Assembly (NCBI GenBank): GCA_023512835.1
Contig: CM042084.1
Span: forward strand, 55,420,793-55,484,792
Length of the DNA: 64,000 nucleotides
Origin: Taxillus chinensis
Taxonomy: Eukaryota; Streptophyta; Magnoliopsida; Santalales; Loranthaceae
Reading direction: 5' to 3'
Position numbers and translations under genes: made by a program. This document shows positions 22,906-33,474 of the stretch, one piece after another; the first letter of the stretch is position 1, and each line of letters begins with the position of its first letter. The notes under the pieces are model-generated. The model did not search any database. It was not told where the DNA came from and worked only from the letters and a program-made list of their open reading frames with translations.

Positions 22906-24337
22906 CGGGAGATCAAGAGGGTACCTCTAACCACCGATGGTCCTGCTCCACCCTCAGTGGTGGGGGTGGTAGCTCGGCCTCCTCCTCCGGGTACGTCGCC
23001 TCCAGCGCAAACACCCTCCCTTGGCCCGTGCCACTGGTCGGCTCACTCACTTGGCGCTTCCCGCCAAGGCGCCTCCGGCTTCGGTCTGCTGCCGCTCCGG
23101 CCTCCCCCGAGGTCGGGTCCGATTCGATCCTTGCCCGACTAGCCGGCCACCGACGAGCTGGTCTCTCTCGCTGGTGCACGAAAACCGGCATCACTCCTTG
23201 TGCTGGATGTCATGCCTCCAACTCCCCTGTTGCCACTCCGGCAAACCCGGCTCGAGATGGCCCTCTCGTCCACATCTATGGCATTTCCGGTCCCTCTTTG
23301 GACACTCCTTTCTCAAGTGGCCTTGCTCCCCACAAGAAGAACAACCGCCGGGGAGACCCCCTCTGGACCGCCCGTCTGCCACCGCCAAAGCTAGACCTCC
23401 CTGGGTTCACCAATGTCTGTCCCCCGTTGCGGAAGGAACCGCTATCCCTCTCCTCCGTCTTGAGCCTCTTGGACCCTGCATCTCGATCAGGCCCACTCTG
23501 CAACCGGCGACCCTGATGGGCCTGCCTCCCACCATCCGGCTCTCTCTCGGCTATACGGGCCGTCTCCACGGCCTCAGGATAGGTCCTCAAGCGTAGAATC
23601 GCCACCCTCTCCCTAAGGGCTGGCCTAAGACCCAGAGTGAACTTGTGGGCCTTTAGGTCCTCCTTTGCCATTGTCTCGGGGGCAAACCTACTCGAGCTCC
23701 GGAACTCCCGCTCATACTCGGGCACCGTCTTTGATCCTTGCTTCAGGCTGCCAAATTCCTCCCTCTTTCGCCATCTTACCGATCCGGGAAGAACTCATCA
23801 TGGAAGAGTTGCAAGAATTCCTCCCAAAACATGAGTTGCACCGCACACTCCCCTGCAACACTTGTCCACCACTCCAAAGCATCCCCCTCCAGTGCCGAAT
23901 TGCCGGTCGCACCTTATCCTCCTCCCTGGGCAGGAGAAAGGAGAACACATGCTCAATCCGCCTCAACCACCGCTTCGCCTACCACAGGATCTTCTCCCCC
24001 CCTTAAATCGCGGAGGTTGTTCCTTTCGGAACCATGTCACCACATCATCCTCTGCACGGGTCGGTACACCACCCGGCGAACTCTCACGCTCACGAGGCAG
24101 CTCTCCTGCGGTGGTGGTGGCACCACCTGTCGTGCCGCCATCTCACGGCGCACCTCCTCCCGAACGTCCCGCCGGAGTCCCTCCCGTAGCTCTCGTACCT
24201 CCAGCCGGATGCCTTCTTGTAGCCGTGTCCGGTAACAACGCATGTCCCCCAACGGATGGCCCCGCACCCGGACCCTCATGGGCAGATGACTCATCGCCCA
24301 TCGCCCCGGACGCACGTGTCACTCTCCTCGGTGGCAT
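22906..24337 (-). pseudogene. Tek-B gag, frameshifted
   Basis: The start codon at 24335-24337 begins MPPRRVTRASGAMGDE, a usual Tekay gag start. The central part (YEREFRSSSRFAPETMAKED; HKFTLGLRPALRERVAILRL) lies at about 23560-23725. A CCHC knuckle (CSSCGEQGHLRKEC) lies near 23310-23350. The second knuckle (CHRCGREGHLEPGL) has lost its last cysteine. At least three frameshifts are present. Gag would bind element RNA and build the particle. Confidence 0.83.
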
Positions 24338-24752
24338 TCTTACTACATGAAGTAAGATGCACAAACGTCGAACGCGTTTGACTACTAACAAGTTGACTAC
24401 CTCTACCTCATTATCAAGTCAAGCCGTACATGGCATTACACACATTTTAACCATTGCATCAATCAATATTGCACACAACACATCCACATTGTAGTCATAC
24501 CCAAGGCATTCCAAGAATATTCAGAGTTGCACAGTTCACACATAATCATGTTATGCACATCCTTCACACATGACAACAAATGCAACTAGTGCCCTAATGC
24601 CAATGCATGCAAATCCTACCACAAGACCGGACTACCCTAAGTACACCTTGGAGGCTCAAAGAGGACCATGTTGATCAGGCATGTCCCTCCAGGCTCCTCC
24701 AAAGGACTCAACATAACCAAGTCCGCCCACTACCCTAGGCCAACTAGACCAT
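24338..24752 (-). other. Tek-B leader between PBS and gag
   Basis: Untranslated leader of about 415 bases, alike in Tek-A (11233-11625). No structure beyond the PBS was noted. Confidence 0.6.
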
Positions 24753-24763
24753 GCTCGATACCA
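24753..24763 (-). other. Primer binding site of Tek-B, one base short
   Basis: The minus strand reads TGGTATCGAGC, the tRNA-iMet site with one base (A of CAGAGC) missing. The LARD-1 PBS shows the same change. Confidence 0.8.
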
Positions 24764-24766
24764 TAT

Positions 24767-26242
24767 TGTCACGCCCCGGATTTCCAACCCGAGGAAACCG
24801 GTACATGACTCCCCTTTTTACCCACACGGAGGGCAAAGGGGTTAGGATACAAACCAAGAACCGAACATTTTAAACATTCACAACACATTCAAGAAAAATA
24901 AAGTCCATCAAGCAGTCCACAAACTAAATCAGTCTTTAATACAAAGTCTTCTTTTCAATCCATCCCCATTGGGGTTACACCGGTTCCCATAATAAAATAA
25001 CATAAACAATAAAATAAATAAGGTCTTCCACCTTGGGGTCCCACCTAACACCTGTAGGTTCCCTGTAAAGAAAACAACATGGTAGGAGGGGTGAGCAACC
25101 ACACGCTCAGTAGGGATCATGTCTCCCCAACCCATCCCATGCACCTAATATCTACATGCCTTGTGTACAAGTGCGTGTCGTGATACAATTATTCCACCAG
25201 ATATAGTTACAGGCTATAACAAGAAACACAATCATACATGGGCTAGTACATAAACACTCCCGGGCTTCCCACGGCCACCGGGTTTCAAGAACAGTCCCGG
25301 GCTTCCACGACCACCGGGTCCCACAAAACGTCCCGGGCTTCCACGGCCACCGGGTTCCACAAAACAGTCCCCGGGCTTCCACGGCCACCGGGTTCCACAA
25401 GCCACCGGCCCCCCACCACCGGGTTCCAAAACAGCCCCGGGCTCCCACGCCCACCGGGTTCCACAAAATAGTCCCGGGCTTCCACGGCCACCGGGTTCCA
25501 CAAAACGTCCCGGGCTTCCACGACCACCGGGTTCCACAAAACAGTCCCAGGCTTCCACGGCCACCGGGTGTACAAGCAAACACGCGGCACACATGGCCAT
25601 ACAGGCACAACATCAAACACTTAGTATGCTTAGTCACACAGGAATAACATCGAACACTTAGCATGCATATATCCACAAGCTCTTACACCTGACCACACAG
25701 ACATAATCTAACACACCTTGGACGTGCGTGGCCTCACAGGCATTACCTCAAACACATAACATGCACGGCCTCACAGGCATTACCTCCAACACATAACATG
25801 CACACCTCACAGGCATTATGTCAAACACTTGCGGCATATATACATATATCCAAACAACGCCATTGAAGGCCAACATTCATATAGGAGATCACACCTATAT
25901 GAATTTACATATAAATAGTATGATAACAAGGACAATATCCAACGGGTAATTCACCACAGGGCCTAACCCCGGATCAGGTATAAAAAACAGAACCCCTACC
26001 TTAAAGAAGATCCTCCTTGCATCATTTAGAAGACAACCACACTTGCACGTGAATTGGACCCATATCACGTGCACCTCACATACATGTCCATTTGGCCTGA
26101 AACTTCGTGGTAGATAGAGGACACCATTCTAAGCATCTTTCCTTTTGCACGTGAATTCATTGGAGTCCATTTCCTGGGTCAAAATCTAGAAAAACTCTAC
26201 TCAGGAGGCAAAACCGACTAACTCAAGGTACGGGTCCTTACA
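24767..26242 (-). repeat. 5' LTR of Tek-B (1,476 bases)
   Basis: TG...CA termini, next to the PBS on the left and the TSD on the right. It is nearly identical to the 3' LTR except for the minisatellite at 25257-25570, which has nine copies instead of three. Confidence 0.93.
25257..25570. repeat. Expanded 35-base LTR minisatellite (9 copies)
   Basis: Nine copies of CCCGGGCTTCCACGGCCACC plus GGGTTCCACAAAACAGT, two of them degenerate. The minus-strand frames read through it as a WNPVAVEAR-type repeat. These are shadows of the array, not a gene. Confidence 0.9.
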
Positions 26243-26247
26243 TAATA

Positions 26248-26645
26248 TTTCCTTATGAAATAAAATAATTTGTGTTTGTGTGTGATATACACTACGAGTA
26301 TTTTATTTTATAGCGTGTCGAGTGACGTACCTTTCACAAGTGTGTTCTCCTAAAATAATGTTGAAGACTTGATAACATACCTTTCACCGTGTCATTTACT
26401 AGATGTCTCCATGTCTGCTTCTTACGAGATATATACACAAAATACCCGTTAGTCCATCAATAAACGAAATATAATTTCCTAACAATAATCTCATGCATTT
26501 ACTCAAAGTTTTATTGATTTTGATTTCTTGTAGCGTGTTATACTTTATTCCTATGCTTTATATGAAATTATCATTCTAAGACCTTTAACTTATGTATCAC
26601 ACTTCATATTTCTAAGACTCAGTTTCTAACCTATACTAAACCATC
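26248..26645 (-). other. LARD-1 leader region
   Basis: About 400 bases between the Tek-B insertion and the LARD-1 PBS. AT-rich, no ORF and no repeat seen. Confidence 0.5.
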
Positions 26646-26656
26646 GCTCGATACCA
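26646..26656 (-). other. Primer binding site of LARD-1
   Basis: The minus strand reads TGGTATCGAGC two bases from the LTR end. It is the same one-base-short tRNA-iMet site as in Tek-B. Confidence 0.75.
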
Positions 26657-27101
26657 ACTATAACGCCCCCAAATTTGAAACCTCCAAACCGGGTGCGTTA
26701 CGGAAAATAAATATACAAATTTTATATAAATTTCAAACTATTACTTATTTAATCAAACAAACCATTCATTATTATAAATTTCAATCCAAGATCTTTAAGG
26801 TTTAAGGGTTTAGAGACTAAGTGTCCATAACCCATTATTACATAACAAAGCACACGAGCAAACAACTTAATAAATCTTTCAAATTTCACACAACTTTAAT
26901 TCCAAGCACTTCTCGACTCCTTATCCTAGTTTCTCCATCCCTTAATTTCCTGGGGTTGGGAAAGAAATCATAAAAAGGGTGAGCTCAAATAGCCAAGTAA
27001 GGGTAAACATAAGTGGGTAAGGAAAATCATGAAGATATCGAACATAGAAAATACCATATAATATTTGCACATCATACATGATCAACATTTCACAAGGAAA
27101 T

Positions 27102-29654
27102 TGTCATGCCCCAATTTCCTTACACCTGGAAACGGTTAGTGATTGCCCATGCCCGCACTCGAAGGGTCAAGGTGTCACGCCCCGGATTTCCAACCCGAGG
27201 AGACCGGAACGTGACCCTCCCTTTACCCGGGTTTGGATAAAGGGGTATGATACAACATATACTTCACACTTTATTTTCAGAGACAAAATCATATATTTAT
27301 TGAGTCTAAACATAACAAATGTATCCAAAACATGCTTTTATCACATTAAACTCCACCTTACAATATCTCCCCACCTGGGGTTACATCAACTCCCACAAAA
27401 TAACATAAATGAAAGACAGTAAAGTAAATAGGGTCTTCCACCTTGGGGTCCCACCTAACGCCTGTATGTTCCTGAAAGAAAACACAATACTACACATCCG
27501 GGCTAACATGTCAAAGGACATACCCCTGATTTCAAACCATACACACAATCATCATCCAGTCAAAACAACATATCACAGTTTACTTCACTTCAAAGAGGAC
27601 TCAAGTCCATTACAACTCAAATGGGGAAAAGCTCCCAATAAACCCACAATACCAAATTCAGTTTACAAAACAGCTCAAACCAAAACAGAAAGCCATAGAT
27701 ACATTAACAATCAAATAAGGAGGGTCCCATAGCCTCTATGGCCAATCACCTCAGCTCTGTCATCTATCGCCGGCTAGACCCTACAAAGTGAACAATTCAA
27801 AGGAGGGGTGAGCAAACCACAGCTCAGTAAGGATCAAGTCTCCCCGGGCCCATCCTACACTACTGGAATGCATGTTTAGTGGATGCTTGTGCTAGTGTAG
27901 TGAACTAGTTGAAAACCACACACAAAAACCATCAAACACATCCCATATTTAGAGAGAGAGGTTCCAGTGATATAACAGTCCCATACTCAAGGCTCCAGTC
28001 TAGTGACTGTCCCGTATCCAAGGCTCCAGTCCAATGACTGTCCCGTAACTAAAAGGGTTCCAGCTTGGTAGCTGTCCCGTGGATCAAAGGCTCCAGCTCA
28101 ACAGCTGTCCCGTAGCATACAATATTTAGCACTCAAACAAAACTCAGTGAAATGCAATCACATAACTCAGCACAAGGTGCCCAGCGGGCATAATTTATTT
28201 CAATACAAGATGCTCAACAGGCATAATGCAACTCAACACGTATTAATATGATTTACAATGCACTCAGTTCATGTAGTGCAACTACAATCTCAGTAACATT
28301 CACAGTATACAGTTTCTTTTCCTATATCAGTGTTCATTAACCGTTCTGGTAAGTTTTTTTTAGGTAAATTAACTCCAGGACTTCATGCCAATTACATTAT
28401 TTTCCACTCAAGAACCTTCTGGCTAAATGGTGAAGCCAGTGGAGGCAAAATAAGGGGGTGCACGTCATATGGGTCATATAACGTGCAGGGGGATGTTTGG
28501 CTCCCTGCCCTCTACACAACTCCAGGAACGTTGGGGTAAAATTTCAAACCAATTGGGCTTGCACGTGAAATGGGCTTTTCACGTGCACAAGGGTTTTTGG
28601 TTCCCTACTTTCTACACCTTTCAGGGAAGCCTGGGGTAAAATTTCAGACCAAATGGGCTTGCACGTAAAATGGGCTTTTCACGTGCAATATGGCGTGCAG
28701 CCATATTTTGCATAGAGACCTTTGTTTTATTGTTTTAATCACTTTTCTCTAAAGGACCTCTCTCAAATTCTGTTTAGATTGTCAGTTATTAGACTTGAAA
28801 GTTAGGGTACATAGCCTGGTTTCAACTCCAGTTATGTCCCTCATATCAACCTACCCATCCAGACCATCCCAGATTATTTTATTCACTTTTAACTATCCAG
28901 ATATACTAGAAATCTCACAATAAATCATCATATTAGTTTATGTGGGGGTATAAACTCAACATCAACATGAATAGGACCATAGCAAATCCGTACCCAGCAA
29001 ACTCGGAATCGCAACAAAAGGGTATAAACCCAAAATTTTCGAAGGCATGAATATGAACACGAATTCCCTACCTCAAAATCAAAGAATACAACCGGTCGTT
29101 GTATTCTAGCAATCACGTCTCGGGCTCTCGTCCACCGCAGGAATCCTTGGATCACCGGCCTTGGATCGTCCTCGCCGTCTCAGGCCGTCTCCCTCTTTCC
29201 GGCAGCTCCCTCTCCTGGCCGTGTCTCTCTTTCTCTCTCTCTCTCAAGGGGTGACGGCTGCTAGGGTTTTGGAATGAGATCCCCAAAGTTTGAACCCTTT
29301 TTCCTTTATATATTTTCCCTCATAATCAAAACGACGTAGTTTTGATTAATTTTAAAGCTCAGCATCTATAAGCCCAAAGGCCAAGGTTTTCTAATCCACT
29401 TCATTAAGCTCTACAGCCCAACAATTAAGCCCAAATCATAATTTAAATAAAACTCTCAAATATATTAATTTGGGATATTTTAATTTATGTGAAATTCCCA
29501 AAATACCCCTCAGGGCCTCGAACTCCAAATCGAGCCCAAGCATAGTCAAAATTCTCCATTTGACGAGCACATCACCGTGCTAATGTTCATTCTCTAAAAC
29601 AAGGCCTCTTACTCAAGGCTAACTCCAAGAACCCCTCAAATACGGGTCCTTACA
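27102..29654 (-). mobile_element. Solo LTR, Tekay-like, TSD GAAAT
   Basis: A 2.55 kb block from TGTCATGCCCC to GGTCCTTACA, flanked by perfect GAAAT repeats (27097-27101 and 29655-29659). A second LTR start (TGTCACGCCCCGG) lies 71 bases inside, at 27173, so the outer end is partly duplicated. Inside are a 31-35 base minisatellite at about 27959-28112, G-box hairpins near 28560 and 28660, an ACGT palindrome at 29325-29346 and a (CT)n run near 29228. No coding region is visible. Confidence 0.85.
27959..28112. repeat. Minisatellite GGCTCCAGTC..GACTGTCCCGTA
   Basis: Four to five imperfect copies, 31-37 bases each. There are no unique spacers, so this is not CRISPR. Confidence 0.75.
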
Positions 29655-30361
29655 GAAATCATAACATAAAAGATTATGTTTGGACATCGTATCATAACAT
29701 CATGATCTAGGTTAACTACCCAGATACCATATCATAACATAACATATTATCAACTGGATTAACACTCTCCAGTGATGTTCTTTACCCAATGCATTGGAGG
29801 TCTTTCTAGAACCACCCATCATAAACTTACTTTGTCCAAACATAAGAGGTTATAACAACTTTAGCAAACATAACATGAGGTATATCATAGAATTCCAATA
29901 AAACATTCAAGGTTAACAAGGATAACCACGAATATCAAAATGGTTATCTACCCCAATCAATAGCATAGATTATCAAGAGTGATTAAAAAGAGACTAATCT
30001 AATCTTCTCAACAATAAAATGGAATTAGAAGAATAAGAAACATAAAACTCTTACAATAATAATTTCAAATAAAACAAGATAAAGAGGAAAAGAAAAGTGA
30101 GAATAAAGAAAAGAAAAACCCTTACAATCATAATGAAATATAGACTATAATGAAAAAGAAAAAGGGGATGAGAAAAAAACCCTTACAATCGCTTGTCGTT
30201 CTCCGCGTTCTAAACCTTAAAAATATCAAAACACTAAATTAGCATTAATGCTTGAAAAGTTCAATATCACACATATCTCCTTATATATATATATATATAT
30301 ATATATCTTTAACTCTTACTTATATCTTTTAATAGGCATACCGTGCTTGTGGGGTTGAATA

Positions 30362-30676
30362 TTAATTTGGGTTCCCACTTCTATTGCTGTTCCATATCCT
30401 ATTTCGATCCCATGCATCATAAGCCTTGAGTTGTGCACTAACTAGGTTATATGCCTTAAGAGTTTTTGAATAAGATTTACTTCTTGTATTGGGTGAACGG
30501 AAAAGACGTTCGATAAGCTTATTTTTCCTATGCGTCTTCCACCTTAACCATGAGGGGATATTAGACATGGGTCTAAAGGGAAGATCAGGAGGAGATAAGG
30601 ATGGGGATAGCTGTGAGGTTGAAGCATTAACAATTGGGGTTGCAGAAGAAGAAGGGCGATTGTCGGGGGAATTCAT
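30362..30676 (-). CDS. 104-residue ORF in the LARD-1 R-U5, unknown function
   Basis: An intact minus-strand ORF downstream of the LTR TATA box (near 31160), so it would lie in the 5' leader of the element RNA. The N-terminal half is rich in Ser and Pro. The C-terminal half is basic (RWKTHRKNKLIERLF near residues 45-60), then KAYNLVSAQLKAYDAW. I recognise no family. Only one copy is visible because the partner LTR is truncated. It may be chance, but the composition is not that of simple repeat. Confidence 0.35.
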   Translation of the reverse strand: MNSPDNRPSSSATPIVNASTSQLSPSLSPPDLPFRPMSNIPSWLRWKTHRKNKLIERLFRSPNTRSKSYSKTLKAYNLVSAQLKAYDAWDRNRIWNSNRSGNPN

Positions 30677-31154
30677 TTTGGAAGTCGTTCCTTACGATCT
30701 TCCGCTATCTAGAACCTTAAAAATAAAAATAAAAACATAAGTTAATATTCTCATCTTTTCACTTGAATTATAGAATGACAATGCAATGATAAAATACTAT
30801 AATTTAAAATAATTACACATATGAGGTGGCAAGGCCAACCATGTATATATATACGAGGTGGTACAACCAATCATATAAATAACATATGTAAGGTGGTAAA
30901 ACCAACCATGAATATAGTATATATGAGGTGGTAAAACCAACCATATAGATCTACATAATAAATAAGAAGCGACTTCAAAATTTCAAAATCTTAAGTATTA
31001 CCTTTCGTAGAACTTCGACGCTTGGTAAGTACCAAAAGCAAAAGAGGATTCTAGTAGAGTATTTGGGGTGTTAAGAGGGCTTAAGGGAGTGTTTTTAGAG
31101 GGAATGTCGTGGTGTGGCTTGAGGGATTTGTGCTTAAGAGGAGAGGTAAGACAC

Positions 31155-31170
31155 TCCTTATATAGGCAAG
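31155..31170 (-). promoter_or_regulatory. Putative TATA box of the LARD-1 5' LTR
   Basis: The minus strand reads CCTATATAAGGAGTG, and the same string occurs near 13866 in the 3' LTR. It is the only strong TATA-like site on the element strand in the shared part of the LTR. Confidence 0.5.
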
Positions 31171-32001
31171 GATGGTAGGTGTAATAGTGTGAAAAATAGT
31201 GTACGAATTTGACTTTGGCATTAAATTAAATTATTTAAAATATATATAATATTTTATTTTCTTCATATTATCTCTTATTAAAAATGTGGTTATCTCCTCC
31301 TACCATTAAAAAAATGTTTTAAGACTTTTAAACCTAGAAGGTTCCTTTGGCATCAAAAGTCCACATTGGTGTACTCCCTACTAATTCAATTATAATGTTT
31401 TTAAGTTTGTAGTTTTTGATAAATGGCCAATTGTATTGCATTACTAACTCAAATATCTACAATTGGGTATCAATTTTATAATTTTTAAATATGTATAACA
31501 AAAGTTATTGAATTTTAAAGTCATACTAAAATGTTTACCCGTTCTTACTGAACCTATGTGTAGTATTTTAAATTCTGGAATTGATTGGCTTCATACTAAA
31601 TTCTGAAATTTCTACACGTTTTAGCTAAGTCATAAATGAACAAATGGGATTTGGTTTCATGTCAATTGGATCTGTATAATTCAAGTTATGGATTTTTGAA
31701 TGGGACCTCCAGAATCTACCTCATTCAAATTTTTGGGCCTTGCCTATGTTTTATACTTTTGGTAAAGTTAAGGCTTGTAATACTTACTTACCCATAGTAA
31801 TTTGGATTAAGAAACTAAATGACATAATATATAGCATCTAAACTTTTTATGACATATAAGAAATTATTTTATTTTATTTTATAACGTATTTAATATTTAC
31901 GCGGATAAAATAATATAATTGCATAATCAATAAACAATAAAGTAAGATAACATTATAACATAAAATATTATAATCCTAAACATAAACATTAATATCATAT
32001 T

Positions 32002-32285
32002 CTATGGCCTTCATAAAATTTCTTGAATTATATTAGCGTATGTGCGTAGGACGTGTTGTGCTTGGCGCAAGAGAGTTGCACAACCCTTCGGCTAACATTG
32101 TCGTGGTTGTCGCACGAATAACCTCAAACTTCTCTCTGTGTCTTGTCGCATTATATTGCAGCCATTTAACACGAGCATTTAGCTCATCTATAGCAAAGCA
32201 TAGCTATGTAACTTCAACTCGTATTGCTCGCCGATCTTCATCGCGTACACTATTCTCGGATGGCGTCTTGAGAACTTGATGCCAT
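32002..32285 (-). pseudogene. Frameshifted copy of the LARD-1 U3 ORF
   Basis: Homologous to the intact ORF at 14708-14992. It has a two-base loss near the start (about 32265) and a one-base gain near 32065. The rest is nearly identical. This shows decay of one LTR copy after insertion. Confidence 0.75.
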
Positions 32286-32575
32286 AACTCTTATTATTCT
32301 TCTTCTTACTTCTATACTCTCTTATAAATAACATCTCATGCTCATACCTATTTATGGAAGTCTAAACGGATACTCTTCATAACGGACGGATACTATTCAT
32401 AACGGCTACTTACTAGTCACATGCTATTTGAATGACTATATTGGGTGTTTAGTTTTATCGTGATAATATCTAAAATATCCTTTCTAACTATTGTTAACAA
32501 CAACATTATTATTATTTTATTATTATTACTCTTTAAGTAAGAACTTAAATAGCTAAAAATTTTACGGGTCTTACA

Positions 32576-33365
32576 CTCTTGATAGCTGTTATTGTAGACA
32601 AACTCCAACAAAGGTAGGTGAATGGCCCACGAACTCCCAAAATTCAACACACATGCTCGCAAAGATATCTTCCAAGGTCTGAATCGTCCTCTCAAACTGG
32701 CCATCTATTTCAGGATGAAAAGTTGTACTCAAGTTTAGCTTTGTCCCCAAAGCCACTTGCAAAACTACCCAAAAGCGAGATATAAACCTCGCATCTCTAT
32801 CCAATACGATAGATGAGGGCACCCCGTGCAACCTCATGATTTCGCTAATATATAACTTGCTCAAAGCGCCAATGGGATCCCGCTCCCTCATAGCCAGGAA
32901 ATGGGCTGATTTCATCACCCGATCCACAATAACCCAAATCATGTCCTTCCTCCCCGAGGTAGGGGAAGTCTTATCACAAAATCCATCATGATATGATCCC
33001 ATTTCCACTCGCCACTCCTAGTGGCTGCAACATACCCGCTAGACGTTGGTGCTCAGCCTTTACCTATTGGCAGGTAAGGCATGCAGAAACAAACTCTGCC
33101 ACATCCCTCTTCATCCCAAGCCACCAAAAATGTCTTCGAAGAGAATGATACATCTTGGTGCCTCCTGAATGAATAGTAACTCTGGACTGATGGAACTCTC
33201 TTATCATATCCCTATGTAGAGGAGACGCCATAATCAGACGCCCTTGAAAAGTTAACTCATGCTTAGGACCCTCGGCCAAATCTCCCCCTAGCTCCCTAGC
33301 TATAATTCGTGCACAAAGCTTGGCAAGAGTATAATCTGGAATATTAACCTTCCTCGCCGCCTATG
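32576..33365 (-). pseudogene. Tekay-type integrase fragment
   Basis: Remnant of a third, older chromovirus on the minus strand, cut by LARD-1 at 32576. It shows the HHCC finger (GGTKMYHSLRRHFWW, then CLTCQ near 33064), SGRKDMIWVIVDRVMKSAHF near 32930, and FHPEIDGQFERTIQTLEDI near 32690. Frames shift at about 33050 and 32650. The rest of the element is not in the window on this side, and the copia remnant starts soon after 33365. Confidence 0.8.
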
Positions 33366-33474
33366 GTGTTGTGATCTCCTTCCTATCTGTCTGCAGTGTT
33401 TCCCCAGTCTTCTCTTGGCCCCTTGTGGTGTTGTGAGAGATGTGATCTAGGAGCATTTAGAGGTTGAGGCTTGA

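Larger units (their letters stand above)
17955..26242 (-). mobile_element. Tek-B: Tekay/Del-type Ty3/gypsy retrotransposon with TSD TAATA
   Basis: LTRs at 17955-19221 and 24767-26242 bracket a gag-pol read on the minus strand. A perfect TSD TAATA lies at 17950-17954 and 26243-26247. The internal order is leader, gag, protease, RT, RNase H, integrase, chromodomain, PPT. It is the same lineage as Tek-A but has different LTRs. Frameshifts make it non-functional. It is inserted in the LARD-1 internal region and so is younger than LARD-1. Confidence 0.95.
13461..32575 (-). mobile_element. LARD-1: large non-autonomous LTR element carrying a LOG-like copy
   Basis: The LTRs are 13461-15282 (left, its outer part lost at the Tek-A insertion) and 26659-32575 (right, holding a nested solo LTR). 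The matching parts are both 1,822 bases, with by eye about 30 differences. A PPT abuts the left LTR and a PBS the right LTR, both in the order expected of one minus-strand element. The internal region is 15283-17954 plus 26248-26658, about 3.1 kb, with Tek-B nested in it. I see no gag or pol. It fits the LARD class (long LTRs, non-coding interior) and would need enzymes from elsewhere. Confidence 0.8.
26659..32575 (-). repeat. 5' LTR of LARD-1, interrupted by a solo LTR
   Basis: Runs from TATAACGCCCCC (probably TGTAACG with G changed to A) to GGGTCTTACA. Without the nested insertion (27102-29654 plus one TSD) it is about 3,359 bases. It carries a (TA)n run near 30286, a 104-codon ORF, a minisatellite at 30821-30948, a TATA box near 31160 and the broken U3 ORF. 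At 32576 it meets integrase sequence of an older element. Confidence 0.8.

Noticed and set aside
25152..25676. Frames with WNPVAVEAR or GTRWPWKPG repeats
   Set aside because: Translation of the expanded LTR minisatellite; the partner LTR has only three units.
27959..28112. CRISPR-like array (also 43835-44480)
   Set aside because: Units are directly adjacent and diverged, with no unique spacers; the DNA is plant.
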